Source: Cheilinus undulatus
Lineage: Eukaryota > Chordata > Actinopteri > Labriformes > Labridae
Assembly: GCF_018320785.1 (NCBI RefSeq)
Contig: NC_054866.1
Location: forward strand, 35,441,000-35,504,999
Direction of reading: 5' to 3'
DNA: 64,000 nt
Position numbers and translations under genes: made by a program. Of the stretch, positions 1 to 10,898 are shown in pieces. A model generated the notes under the pieces. It was not told where the DNA came from. It saw only the letters and a list, made by a program, of their open reading frames with translations, and ran no database searches. How positions within the stretch are numbered: position 1 is the stretch's first letter; each line of letters starts with the position of its first letter.

Positions 1-510
1 ATCAATGCGGTGTGACATGGAGGCGATCAGCCTGTGGCACTGCTCAGGTGTAATGGAAGCCCAGGTTGCTTTGATAGCTGGGTTCAGGTCTTCGGCATTG
101 TTGGGTCTGGTGTCTCTCATCTTCCTCTTGACAGTACCCCATAGATTCTCTATGGGGTTCAGGTCAGGTGAGTTTGCTGGCCAATCAAGCACAGTAACAC
201 CCAGGAACACCATGGTCATTGAACCAGCTTTTGGTACCTTTGGCAGTGTGGGCAGGTGCCAAGTCCTGCTGGAAAAATGAAATCAGCATCTCTGTAAAGC
301 TTGTCAGCAGAAGGAAGCATGAAGTGCTCAAAAATGTCCTGGTAGATGGCTGCGTTGACTGTGGACTTCAGAAAACACAGTGGACCAACACCAGGCTTGA
401 AATATTTCACTCTATCTGTAATGAGTCTATCTAATATATGGGTTTCACTTTCTGAAATGAGTGACAAAAAATATTGAACTTTTTCTTGATATTCTAATTT
501 TTTGAGCTAT
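1..510 (-). mobile_element. Tc1/mariner transposase 3' part, cut by window edge
   Basis: Read on the minus strand, positions 215 to 1 give the C-terminal catalytic part of a Tc1-type DDE transposase, with the hallmark [18 protein letters not shown] followed by the usual end region. Positions about 370-216 give the preceding part (VNAAIYQDIFEHFMLPSADK). Between them the reading frame slips by one base near the QQD motif, so the copy is dead. The part at about 380-510 is fish-type non-coding Tc1 sequence joined directly to the catalytic part, so the N-terminal half of the transposase is missing. The element runs off the left end of the window. Confidence 0.85.
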
Positions 511-1379
511 TCCTGTAGTCCAGATTTGAGACTGGAGCTATGATACTTTGTTCACTGCAATGGTCCACAGTTTCCTGGATCAGTAAAACTGAAGTGCTGA
601 CTCAAAATAGCAAGATATCTATTTCTATCCCTGAGACCCTTGTGAAAAGAAGCAGTCCTTTCATCGTGAAGTTTGTCTTTATAGAGAACTGTTCAGTCTT
701 TACCGGAAACATAAAAGGCCCTGTCATATGCCTGTTGCAGTGTTTTGGTGCGCTGCAAAGGTAGCTTTCCTGTTTTCTGACTGCATTTTTGATGTGTGCC
801 TAGAAGGAAGATGTCATGGATATTCTTTTATTTTGAAGGATATATCTCTATCTCTTTGTTCCATCGTATCTTTTGTTCAATCACAAGCTCAACTACCCCA
901 TTTTCATTCAGTTTTTTCATTATGATTGAAAAATTCAAGAAATTTTGGTAGCAATTTTTCGTTTAGGAGGTGGTAGGTCCTGACATAGTTGAGAATCATT
1001 GGTTGAGAGGCTAAAGTACAGTGATGGACACATATCAGCGGAGCTCCAAAGGGTGTACAAAAGCAGCTTTTAAACAGTTTAATGTCAGTGCTTTTGCTGA
1101 TATATTCAAATGAAGCTTTAAAGGGGCAAATGACAGGGAGTGAGAGCTTTTGTTTCTGTTAACAGGCTCTTTTTCATGCATGCTTGCTCCATTTTGTGAT
1201 CTATGGAACACAATAAGCAAAAATTATAGGTGGATACCAAAATGTGGACAGATACACCCAAATGACTGTGCATAATGCATTTTAGACATTGCGCCATATG
1301 TCAGCCTAATAGGGGCCAAGGTGTCATCTTTGATGATGTTACAACTTCTTTACGTGGGCGGTCCTTTTTTGTCCTTAAG
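511..1379. other. intergenic, nothing recognised
   Basis: AT-rich DNA upstream of OlfC gene A. Short open frames here show no family motif, no signal peptide and no splice context. No clear repeat ends are seen. Confidence 0.5.
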
Positions 1380-1390
1380 AGTATTTAAAC
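1380..1390 (+). promoter_or_regulatory. TATA-like box of OlfC gene A (weak)
   Basis: The sequence GTATTTAAAC lies about 110 bases before the chosen start codon and about 70 before an earlier in-frame ATG at 1459. It is the only TATA-like motif close to the first exon. The distance is larger than in genes D, E and F, so the assignment is tentative. Confidence 0.3.
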
Positions 1391-1497
1391 CATCTGTATC
1401 ACAGGCATTTTCACTAGGTAGGGCAGCAGCTCTCTTTTTAGCTCTTGAATTATTACACATGACTGAGCTGGAGATTTTCCTCCAACCTGAACCGGCC

Positions 1498-4400
1498 ATG
1501 GCCATGGCTTCGTTATTTTTGATACTTTCCATCTTTGATAAAAGCTCTGTCTCAGTTGCTGCTGTGGACAGCTGTGTTTTCTTGGGGGAAGAAGAGAGAA
1601 ACAGTCTGTATGAGAACGGAGATGTAGTTATAGGGGGATTGTTCCCTCTACACTACAGCTCTGTGTCCTCTGCCCCAGCTTATAAAACAAAGCCAACACC
1701 AACTATGTACAAATAGTAAGTGACATTTTACACTTACTGGATTTTGTAGAATGCATGTTAGCTTGGGTTTTTTATTCAGTTTATTTCCCTCTGTAATATT
1801 TGTGCTTTCAGATGAATTCATTTTTGATTTGACAGTTTCAGCTCTCGTGCCCTGCGCTGGATGCAGACCATGACATTTGCAATCAAAGAGATTAATAAGC
1901 GCAATGACCTGCTGCCACAGCTCAAGCTTGGTCTCCACATTCGTGACAGCTGTGATGACATACCTGTGTCTCTAAGAGCATCGCTGCTGCTGGTGAACGG
2001 CCAGCCAGAGAGAGGTTCCTCAGCCGAGTATGTGAAACGAAACCAAAATCCAGAAAGAAGCCGCAGTTCAAATTTAAGTTGCTCTGCTGTACAGAGGACG
2101 GTATCCTCAGTAATCATAGGAGACGCTGCCTCTGGAGTGTCTATGGCGCTGCTAAGAAGTCTGGGTTCTTTTCATATCCCACTGGTGAGACTGTTCGATC
2201 ATTTTTGTTCAGATAAAACTAGGATTATGTGTTTCTGCCAAGTTGAACAAGTCATTTGTAGTTCCCATGTATTATTGGACTGTAAAACATTACTGTCTAA
2301 CGTAAACAGTTTTTCCAAAATGTCAATTCTGCAAAGAATTTCCTCTCTTTGATTGTACTACTTTAAATTATTCAATCCAAACCCCTTAAATGCACTCTTA
2401 AAAGCTCTTAAAGACAGTGGATTTGTCTAGTGTAATGTGAAGCCTATTGAAAACCTTTCTCACAGCCATTGTGTGCAGAAGCTTAACTGTCCATTGCTTT
2501 AATACCAGGTGAGCTATTTTGCATCCTGCAGCTGCCTGAGTAATCAAAGGGAGTTCTCCACATTCATGCGCACCATGCCCAGTGATGCCTTCCAGATCAG
2601 AGCGCTGGCCCGGCTGGTTAGTTATTTTGGCTGGACGTGGGTGGGAGTCATCGGTGTGGAGTCCGATTACGCTCGTTTTGCAATCGAGCTCTTTCTGCAG
2701 GAGTCGGTGCAGTATGGTGTGTGTGCTGCCTACACTCATTTTTACCCTGTAACTTTAAATCAGCAGGCTCTAGATGAGCTCCTGGATATTATTCAGGTAA
2801 CAGTGAGTCATTATTATATATTTGCAATGCATCATGTTGTGTCACAAAATGACATTAGCTTTTGTGTTGATTTAGCTTGTAGTGTGATTCTGAATAAAGA
2901 CAAAGGCACTTGAATCAGAATAAGAAATACTTATCTGTAGGGGAAATTTGGTTGTTAATGTTGTGTTACACACAACATGGCAGTGAGAAATAGAGTTATG
3001 ACCAGAAATAGGAATTAGATAATAAACATAAGTAAAATTAAGAAGCAACATGTACAAATAGTGCAGCGCATTGGGGGAATAAAGCCATGTTTAGAAAGTA
3101 CAGACATTAAAGAAATCAGTGTGCAGTATTGAACAGTCACTGCACAGTTTTGTATCCTTATTGAAAAACAATATTATCAAGTTTAGCATCAGTATTGCAT
3201 TTTGATGTAAATTGGAGCAACAAATGAAGTCTTGGGTCTCAATATTTACAAATGCATGTTCATTTATATGTATATAAATGTTGTTACTCTAATAATGGAT
3301 ACCGTTGAACCTAAATGATCTCTCGTCAGTAATGAAGCCTGCTTCACAAATATTCTAAATGTGTCTCATTTTGATGAGGGGGTGCTGACTAGTTTGTCAT
3401 TATTTGACTGGGTAAAGCCTGAGGGGAGCTTCAAGAGGAAATGTTGATTTTCTTTTATAAAAAGCTAGATTTTTCACTGATACAAACACTCAGTAAAATC
3501 GATTGATTGCCTTGGCCTAGGTTATACATAGACTCAGAGTTCCTGCTGACCCTTGAAAAGTCTGAAATTTAAGGACTTAAAATGTCTTTAAAAGGCTTAA
3601 TTTTACTAGTGAGAGGTCTTGAATTTTGAAAGGCACATTGGCTAAGAAATGTCTTTATCAATTCTTAATTTTTTTAGCCAACATTATAAGATTGTGATCA
3701 TTCCTTTTATTTGCATATATGCTAGAGAGAGAGGTATTAGTGAAACAATTTAGGAAACAATTTAGGAAAAGAAGAAGAAATGACTAACCACACAGGCAAC
3801 GTCATAGTTATTAAAGGCTGCCCCAAAAAACGGCAGAAAAACGGTGGCTACAACATAACGGATGTAAAGTAAGCATCAAGAGGTGTCTGTCCAAATGTTT
3901 ATTCTAGCTTCCTCATGTCTGCATCTCATCCTCTTGCTCTGTAGAATAATGAGATGATATGTCCTATTTAAGCTGATATTTAGTGCCACTGCTTGTTTCG
4001 TTTTGAAGAAACTGGCAATTTGATGTTAATCCTCTCATTTTGGTGAAATCTATAGGTCATACAATTTAATGTTTGCCTTTATGAAAGGTTAGCTTTACAC
4101 AGTCTATATTTTTGGTGTTAAAACAGTAAACAAAAATATTAATATGAAATATCAAAAAACACAAATTCAAGCTAAAATCACTGAAGTTTAAAAACTTAAG
4201 CTTTATAAAGGAAATAGTATTCTTTTTGATTAAAACAGTTCTGTATTTCTAACTAAATTTCCTCCTCAAATTGTTGTATAAATATTCTCCAGAATCCAGG
4301 GAATTCAGTGTTGGATGCTCAAAATTTTCTTGGGGATCCCTCAGACCCCATTTTAATTGGCAACTTCCTAGTAATTAAGTAAACTCTGTACTGCTATCCA

Positions 4401-7400
4401 CGTGTCCGGTTCTCTAACTTTTAGTCTACCAAGTTACCCAGTTAAAAAGTTTTGCAGCTCACGCTTATTTTAACTTGTCTTCCCTGACAAAGTGTTATTC
4501 TGCTTTAAATAGTTTAAACTGTTTAGAATCAGTTTGGCACACCTGCTAAAATTTGTTTTGATAATTATTAACATATGGCATATAGATTCAATAGAGGCAT
4601 TAAATGTGCCAGAAATCAACCATTAGCACATTTAGGGCCAAAAAATGATTTGTTCTACACAATTTGACATTTGATAAACAGTACATTAAATTTAAAAAAT
4701 CAACCAAAGTCTGGTCTACAAAAAATCTCATAACTTTAATTTTTGACCAATTGCTGCACAGAAAGGGGTATTAATTTATCCCAGTCCAACCCTTAAAAAG
4801 GGTTGGACTTTATTATGAATAATATTACTTATAAGATAAGGGAGGCCCAACATGCCACTTCTTTGTTAAAGCTTTTGAGTTAGTTTTATAGTGGTATTAA
4901 ATTTGAACTATATCCACATTGTCTCTGTTTAGATTGCAACCTCAAAGGTTATCATTAACTTTTCCGGTGAGTCGGAGCTGCAAGCTATTCTGACAGAGAT
5001 CCGACGCTGGAATATAACTGGTCTGCAGTGGATTGCCAGTGAGGCTTGGGCCACGGCCACGTCACTCTGGGAAAATTTTGGAGATCTAATGATGGGAACA
5101 CTGGGGTTTGCCATCCGGAGAGCTGATGTGATTCCAGGGCTTAAAGAACACCTCATGAGTCTAAGACCACCACATATTGAAAAATCTGCTTTTTTGGCCG
5201 AGTTTTGGGAAGAGCTGTTTAAATGTCGGCTGAATGGGTCGGTAAACAGTCACTCTCATGGGAGTGACAACTACTTTGACAGATTACCATGTAAAGGTAC
5301 AGAGGATTTAAATGACGTTTACTCTCCTTACGCTGACGTGACACAGCTAAGAGTGTCTTATAATGTCTACAAGGCGGTGTACCTGGTTGCCCATTCCTTG
5401 CATGATATGAGCAATTGCATTGTTGGCCAGGGGCCTTTTCTTAATGGCACCTGTGCAGATCCGAAGAACTTTCAACCATGGCAGGTGAGACTGATTGCCT
5501 GTTAATCACATGTCTTAGCAAACTTAGATAAATAAAAGCTTGCGTTTAGTTAACATGTTTTTTTTCTAACCATCTTTCAGCTCATCCACTACATGAAGCG
5601 TGCTAACTTTTCTGCACTGGGAGAGAAAATCAACTTTGATGAAAATGGGGACCCTATTGCTTATTACGATCTCTTGAACTGGCAAAAAAGACCAGATGGA
5701 TCACTTCATTTGGTAAAAGTGGGCTTCTTTGATGCCTCCTTGCCTACGGGACACAGCCTGGTCATAAATGACTCAGGGATTCAGTGGCCTGTTGGGAAAC
5801 AGGTGTGTTCACTGCAAACAGGCTTGAGACCGTTTTTACCTCTTAGACTACTGTATGTACTTTTGATCAACACATCAGTGAATTTGATTTTGATTGCATG
5901 CAGTATAATCAGTTGGTCAATCAGACAGAGACATATTGACATGCTGACAATTAATTGCACATGAAAGTTGCAAAAAATGGACCCCATTTATTACCAAATA
6001 TTGTGATAACAATCTCTGCAGTGTATGTTGACAGTTATTTTTTTATGGAATACAATATGGGCTAATAACAAAAAAGATGAAGTATATACTATGAATTTAT
6101 TTGGGATGTTAAGATTTCCGATTCTGTTAGCGATCATGATCATAGTGTATCCAACCACAGAGCCCTAGACCAGTATGTTGATGGACTCTGGCCATTGGCA
6201 AATAATGTAGCATGAACTGATGTCAGTAACAGATGTATTTCTGTTGTATAGGTTTAATCCTGGCATTTAGCACACCTTACAGCCAGGGCTCCAGACTAAC
6301 TTGTTTTACTAGGAGCACAGTGGCCCCTTACTTAAAATATTAGGGGTGCAAACAGAAAATTTAGGGGTGCACACTGTAAATTGACTAGCGAAATAAATAC
6401 TCATGTTTCCTCTCATTTTTACTGTATTACTGATAAATACATATTTTATGTTTCCAGCTGGCATTGTGTTTGCTCAAAGTGTTGTGTTTTAATTGTGTAG
6501 TGCCAGTATTATCAGCAAATTTCGTGTTCCCCGCATGTTGTGGGTATTAGGGCTGCAGTTACCAAGTCTTTTTGTAATCGAGTACTCTATCGATTCTTCT
6601 GATGATTAATCGAATACTCTAATCACAAATATTGCATTTTTTAAATCAATTCCTTTTGCTTTTTTTTTTTCAAGAGAAATAGTACCAGACAAATGATAAA
6701 ATACGGTGGGTCCCTTAAATGGACTACTTGTATGTTAAAAATACTAGGTATTAAAAGGTTATCTAAACAAAATATCTAAAATAGTTCTGATGGCAATTTA
6801 CATTTCTTAAAGTTGAAAGGAAAGGAAGTTAAATAATTCCATTAGATTATGCCATAATTGAGGTTTAGGGATCATCTCCCAGGAATTCTGGCTGCTAATT
6901 CGTTATTTCTTATATTGACCCGGTACTGATATTGGATCGGATCGGTCCCATCCCTAGGCATGAGCTTTGATTTTCCCAGTGAGTGCATCTCTATTGTAAA
7001 CTGCTTAAATGGCATTTAGCTGCTTATTCTGCCTACTGTGCTCACCCTTCTCAATCAATTGTATGAACTCTTAAGATATTGGATGCTCTCAGGCACTTTA
7101 TATAGTATTACAGACTCTGTATTTTATTTTTAAATCTTGATGTTTGTACGTCAGTGTATGTTTGAGCTGTGTACATTCCACTACTGCTCGAGGCAAATTT
7201 CCCCTTGGGGACATTAAAGTATATTTTATCTAATCCTATTTTAATCCTGCTAGACTTGGATGTTGAGGTGTTCACTGGATCATCTTGTAAAGTAGTGTTG
7301 TTAAAAAAAATTTAGATCTGATACCATTTCTTAGATTGACAATAGAAAAAATGTGTAAGAACAAAATCTGATACTTATACTCTATAAAAGAACAGAAAAT

Positions 7401-8934
7401 AATCAGTTGGAAGTTTGACTTTATTCCAAAGTAAACTTTAAAATGTATCTAAAACAAAACAAAAAACCCAAACATTTTTATGATAAGAGCTAAAAAAATA
7501 AGGGTTAAGTTCTCTAAAGAGAAACAGTCATTGCACTTTTGTTGTGTAATAGCTCTCAGAATTGTCCTTGTATTTTTGTAGATCACAAAAATTGTGTTGA
7601 ATACATTCATCTGTAATTCCTATCCAATTCTGAAGGTGTCTCAGACGTGTGTAACTTAGTAAAGTAGAAGCAGAAGGCCGTAGTTCTTTATTGAAAGTGG
7701 TGTATTTTGAGTGGCTGAACTTTGCCTCCCAGGCTTCCCGATCTGTGTGCAGCGACAGCTGTCCTCCAGGCTCCCGCATCGCCAGGAGGAAAGGGGAACC
7801 TGTGTGCTGTTTCGACTGTGTTCCTTGTGCTGAGGGCCAAATTAGTAACAAGACTGGTGTGTTAAGTTCAGTCTTTGTTGCATTATCTAATTATAAACTG
7901 ACCTGCTTGTATCTAAATGTGGCCTCTTCACACTTTTCTCTCTCCATCTCCAGATTCTTTAGAGTGCTCACGCTGCTCTGAGGACTCATGGCCAAATACA
8001 GCCAGAGATCTCTGCCTCCCAAAGTCTATTGAGTTCTTGTCTTACCATGACTTGATGGGTATCGTGTTGTGTGTTGTATCAGTCCTTGGAGCTTGTATTT
8101 CCCTTTCAATACTGGCAATCTTCTTTGCATACCAAGACACACCTCTGGTGCGAGCTAACAACATGGAGTTGAGCCTCCTACTCCTGATGTTTCTTGCAGT
8201 CTGTTTTCTTGTCAGCCTGCTGTTTATCGGTGAACCCTCAGACTGGCTTTGCCGGATCAGGTACCCAGCATTTGGGATCAGTTTTGCTCTCTGCATATCA
8301 TGCCTACTTGCCAAGACTATAGTGGTCCTGATGGCATTTAGGTCTACGCTGCCAGGAAGTAATGTCATGAAGTGGTTTGGACCCAACCAGCAGAGAGCGA
8401 GTGTGCTTTTAGGGACAGTTATCCAGGTAGAAACACTTACAATGAGCCAGCTTTATTGTCCTTTTAACTGTGATTCCAACAAAAATTCACAATGTTCTTC
8501 CTTTTGCTTAGGTAATAATCTGTCTCATCTGGCTGTTTACTAATCCGCCTCACGTTACAAACAACACAGATTACCACAGTGCTACCATCATTATCGAGTG
8601 TGTTGCTGGTTCAGAGGTTGGCTTCTGGTGTGTTCTGGGATACATTGGCCTCCTGGCCTGCATGTGTTTCCTAATGGCCTTTTTGGCCCGAAAGTTGCCT
8701 GATAAGTTCAACGAGGCAAAGTTCATCACCTTCAGCATGCTGATATTCTTTGCAGTGTGGATTACTTTTATCCCAGTTTATGTGAGCACAGCAGGGAAGT
8801 ACACAGTGGCTGTCCATATTTTTGCCATTTTAGCCTCAGCTTTTGCTCTCCTATTTTGTATTTTTGCTCCCAAGTGCTACGTCATAATTCTGAAACCAGA
8901 AAAAAACAGCAAGAAGAACATCATGCAAAGATGA
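1498..8934 (+). CDS. OlfC/V2R receptor gene A, eight coding exons
   Basis: Family C GPCR of the fish V2R (OlfC) type, likely an olfactory receptor for amino acid-like cues at the plasma membrane. Exons: 1498-1715, 1842-2184, 2509-2796, 4933-5484, 5581-5802, 7733-7856, 7954-8426, 8512-8934; together 880 codons plus stop, no break seen. Signal peptide from [10 protein letters not shown] (an upstream in-frame ATG at 1459 is possible). The Venus-flytrap spans about residues 30-535 (start FAIKEIN, hinge motif [22 protein letters not shown]). The NCD3G Cys-rich exon (residues about 542-582) has CCFDCVPC. The 7TM part is about 600-860, ending [21 protein letters not shown]. Two introns are extra to the family plan: 2797-4932 inside the flytrap exon (after DIIQ) and the 85-bp 8427-8511 inside TM4 (after VIQ). 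It is more divergent than genes B-F (EPSDW where others have RPSEW) and is the only one on the plus strand. Confidence 0.9.
3530..4560. repeat. dispersed repeat in intron 3 of gene A
   Basis: The left part (about 3530-3690, with AGTGAGAGGTCTTGAA) and right part (about 4257-4560, with GAATTCAGTGTTGGA) match, in the same order, a second copy at about 37430-37885. The copy here has about 560 extra bases between the two parts. No terminal repeats or coding capacity are seen. It is probably a non-autonomous DNA element and may have enlarged this unusual intron. Confidence 0.6.
6285..6640. repeat. MITE fragments in intron of gene A
   Basis: Two fish-type repeat fragments lie in the 1.9-kb intron between exons 5 and 6. 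One (about 6285-6380) starts AGGGCTCCAGACTAACTTG and repeats TTAGGGGTGCA. The other (about 6545-6630) starts TTAGGGCTGCAGTTAC and continues with the ATCGA-rich sequence typical of hAT-type MITEs. Neither has both ends. Confidence 0.4.
7185..7250 (+). repeat. LINE 3' tail fragment
   Basis: The stretch around GGCAAATTTCCCCTTGGGGA followed by a run of short TATTTTATCTAAT-like units is the usual 3' tail of CR1/L2-type fish LINEs. No reverse transcriptase sequence is attached. Confidence 0.45.
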
Positions 8935-9401
8935 AAATGTAAATTACTCCATTAACAATTCACTTTTATGTTAAAGATGGCTTTTTAATTGAGTATCTTG
9001 ATGTGGTAGGATATAGACTCATGCCTAAATAAAATCAGGCACACTTCTCTTATGGTGTTGTCAGAATGTTTTAAAATTTTCCATTTTACTGTCATTTTTT
9101 TAACTACAATTCTATCATGTTATAAATAAATGGTTATTATATATCCTACCTGATTTCAAATTTCAAATGCTTAATGTATAATGAGTGGGAAAGTGTTGAA
9201 TATTGTTTTTATAAATGTTCTCCACTTTAAACAAGTGGAGCACAAGTCATTGTAAAAAATTTGGAGAGTTTCATATTTGAACGGAGTTTTCAGCCAAAAT
9301 ATAAAGAGATATAAAACATTTGGATATGTATGAAATTCAGAAATGCCTAACATTGTGTCCATTGATTTATTTAAATCCAAACATCCTGGAAAACCTTAGA
9401 T
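8935..9401. other. 3' flank of gene A, nothing else recognised
   Basis: Follows the stop codon of gene A. An AATAAA at about 9028 (within CCTAAATAAAATCAGG) is a plausible polyadenylation signal. No gene is seen. Confidence 0.4.
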
Positions 9402-9907
9402 CAGTGATTCCCAAATTGGGGTACTCGTACCCCCCGGGGGTATGTAAAGTGACGTAGGGGGTACGTGAAAAAATAAAAATAAAAACAAAAACGTGATTTT
9501 TCTTTCTCTTGGATCTTGGAGAAGGAAATCTGTCCTGAATTGTCCAAGATTCTTGTAGTAACACATGTTCAGCCAGATACCCTTCTTATTAAAGCTGTGG
9601 TGAGTGTGTACTTAACAGTTTCAAGTTCATAACTGAATATGTTCTAGAAATGTAAATTTATTTTTTCAAAAGTGAACTGGTGTTGTTCACTGAAAATGCT
9701 GGTAAATAGATCTATTTTGTGAGAATAATTCACTTTAAGAGATTTTATTTGTATGTTATGCATTGTAAATGTGGGAGGTGGGGGTGGGGGCAGGCTTACA
9801 GACACATTTCTTTTTCTAGCGGCTATAAGCGCGTGAGAGTAGTGGGTACATGGCTGGAGGTCAAATGTCTGAAGGGGTATGGGCTATGAAAAGTTTGGAA
9901 ACCACTG
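9402..9907. mobile_element. hAT-type MITE with perfect 8-bp target duplication
   Basis: The element begins CAGTGATTCCCAAATTGGGG and ends with the imperfect complement GTTTGGAAACCACTG. It is flanked on both sides by the same eight bases CCTTAGAT (9394-9401 and 9908-9915), the hallmark of hAT insertion. Internal sequence is GGGGGTA-rich at the left and has no coding capacity. Length is 506 bp. Confidence 0.85.
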
Positions 9908-9915
9908 CCTTAGAT

Positions 9916-10898
9916 AATTCTTAAATTTAAAAAAGCAAGAATGAGAACAGTCATAATCAACCATTAATACCAGTTATTTAATAGAATATATATATTTATA
10001 TTTTTGATTAAAGTTTCTGTGTTTAAACTGTAGAAGAAGTTGAGGCGTGAAACCTATAGTAGAATAACGAGAAGAGAATATGCAAGAATTGCGTGCAGCA
10101 TTCGGAGTTAAGTTGCAATGATTACACAATGAAATATTTATAAAACATGTTCCCTGTTTGTTACCAGAAAATAAATCATTTAGTTCAAAGAGTAACTAAA
10201 CCCCAGGGTTTTGTTAAGTGCATTGCTCGAGTGCTTCTGCTTAATCTAATATTCATTTTTTAACTACAGATGATTCAAATGGGGAAATGATGGTATATGC
10301 TCCCATAGAAGACAGAAACTTGCATGAATCGACCTATTGTAATAATTTTTTTTTTTTTTGCCACAAGCCTCTGACTGGTGAAGCTCATGCTACTTATGAA
10401 TATCAGCTATCGGCTGTGACTGACCACTGAAGATAACAGTTATGGAAAAGTGGGCTGTCAGTGTTGAACTCTGTAGTGTTTAAAGCTGGCCTGACTTGAG
10501 TTCAAGTCTAAATTCTTACTATTCAGAGTAATGTCATTCAAACAAATGGAACTGCACTACCGCACTGGTTAGATATTCTTATTTTTTCATTAAAAATGAA
10601 ATAAAGAAATAAATCATACATTTTTTTCAAACCAGTTTTATTTATTATGCATTCATCATGAATTCAGGTATTCAATGTTAAGTGATCATTCCCATCAGTA
10701 AGTTTCATCCTAAAAGTGGGCTACATCTCTGTACATCTCCGGTGTAACTTAATGCATATATATTTGCCACATTTACATTTAAAATAGACAACTAAATACA
10801 TTGTTGTTCGATTTAAAACATCTTGCTTCAATTGTTTTTAGAATTGTGTTATTTTAAAACTAGAAATAGCAGTAGAGATATTCTAAAATCACATTTCT
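9916..10898. other. convergent intergenic region, nothing recognised
   Basis: AT-rich spacer between the 3' ends of gene A (+) and gene B (-). No motif-bearing frame and no repeat with two ends is seen. It is the tail-to-tail junction of the two receptor orientations. Confidence 0.5.
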
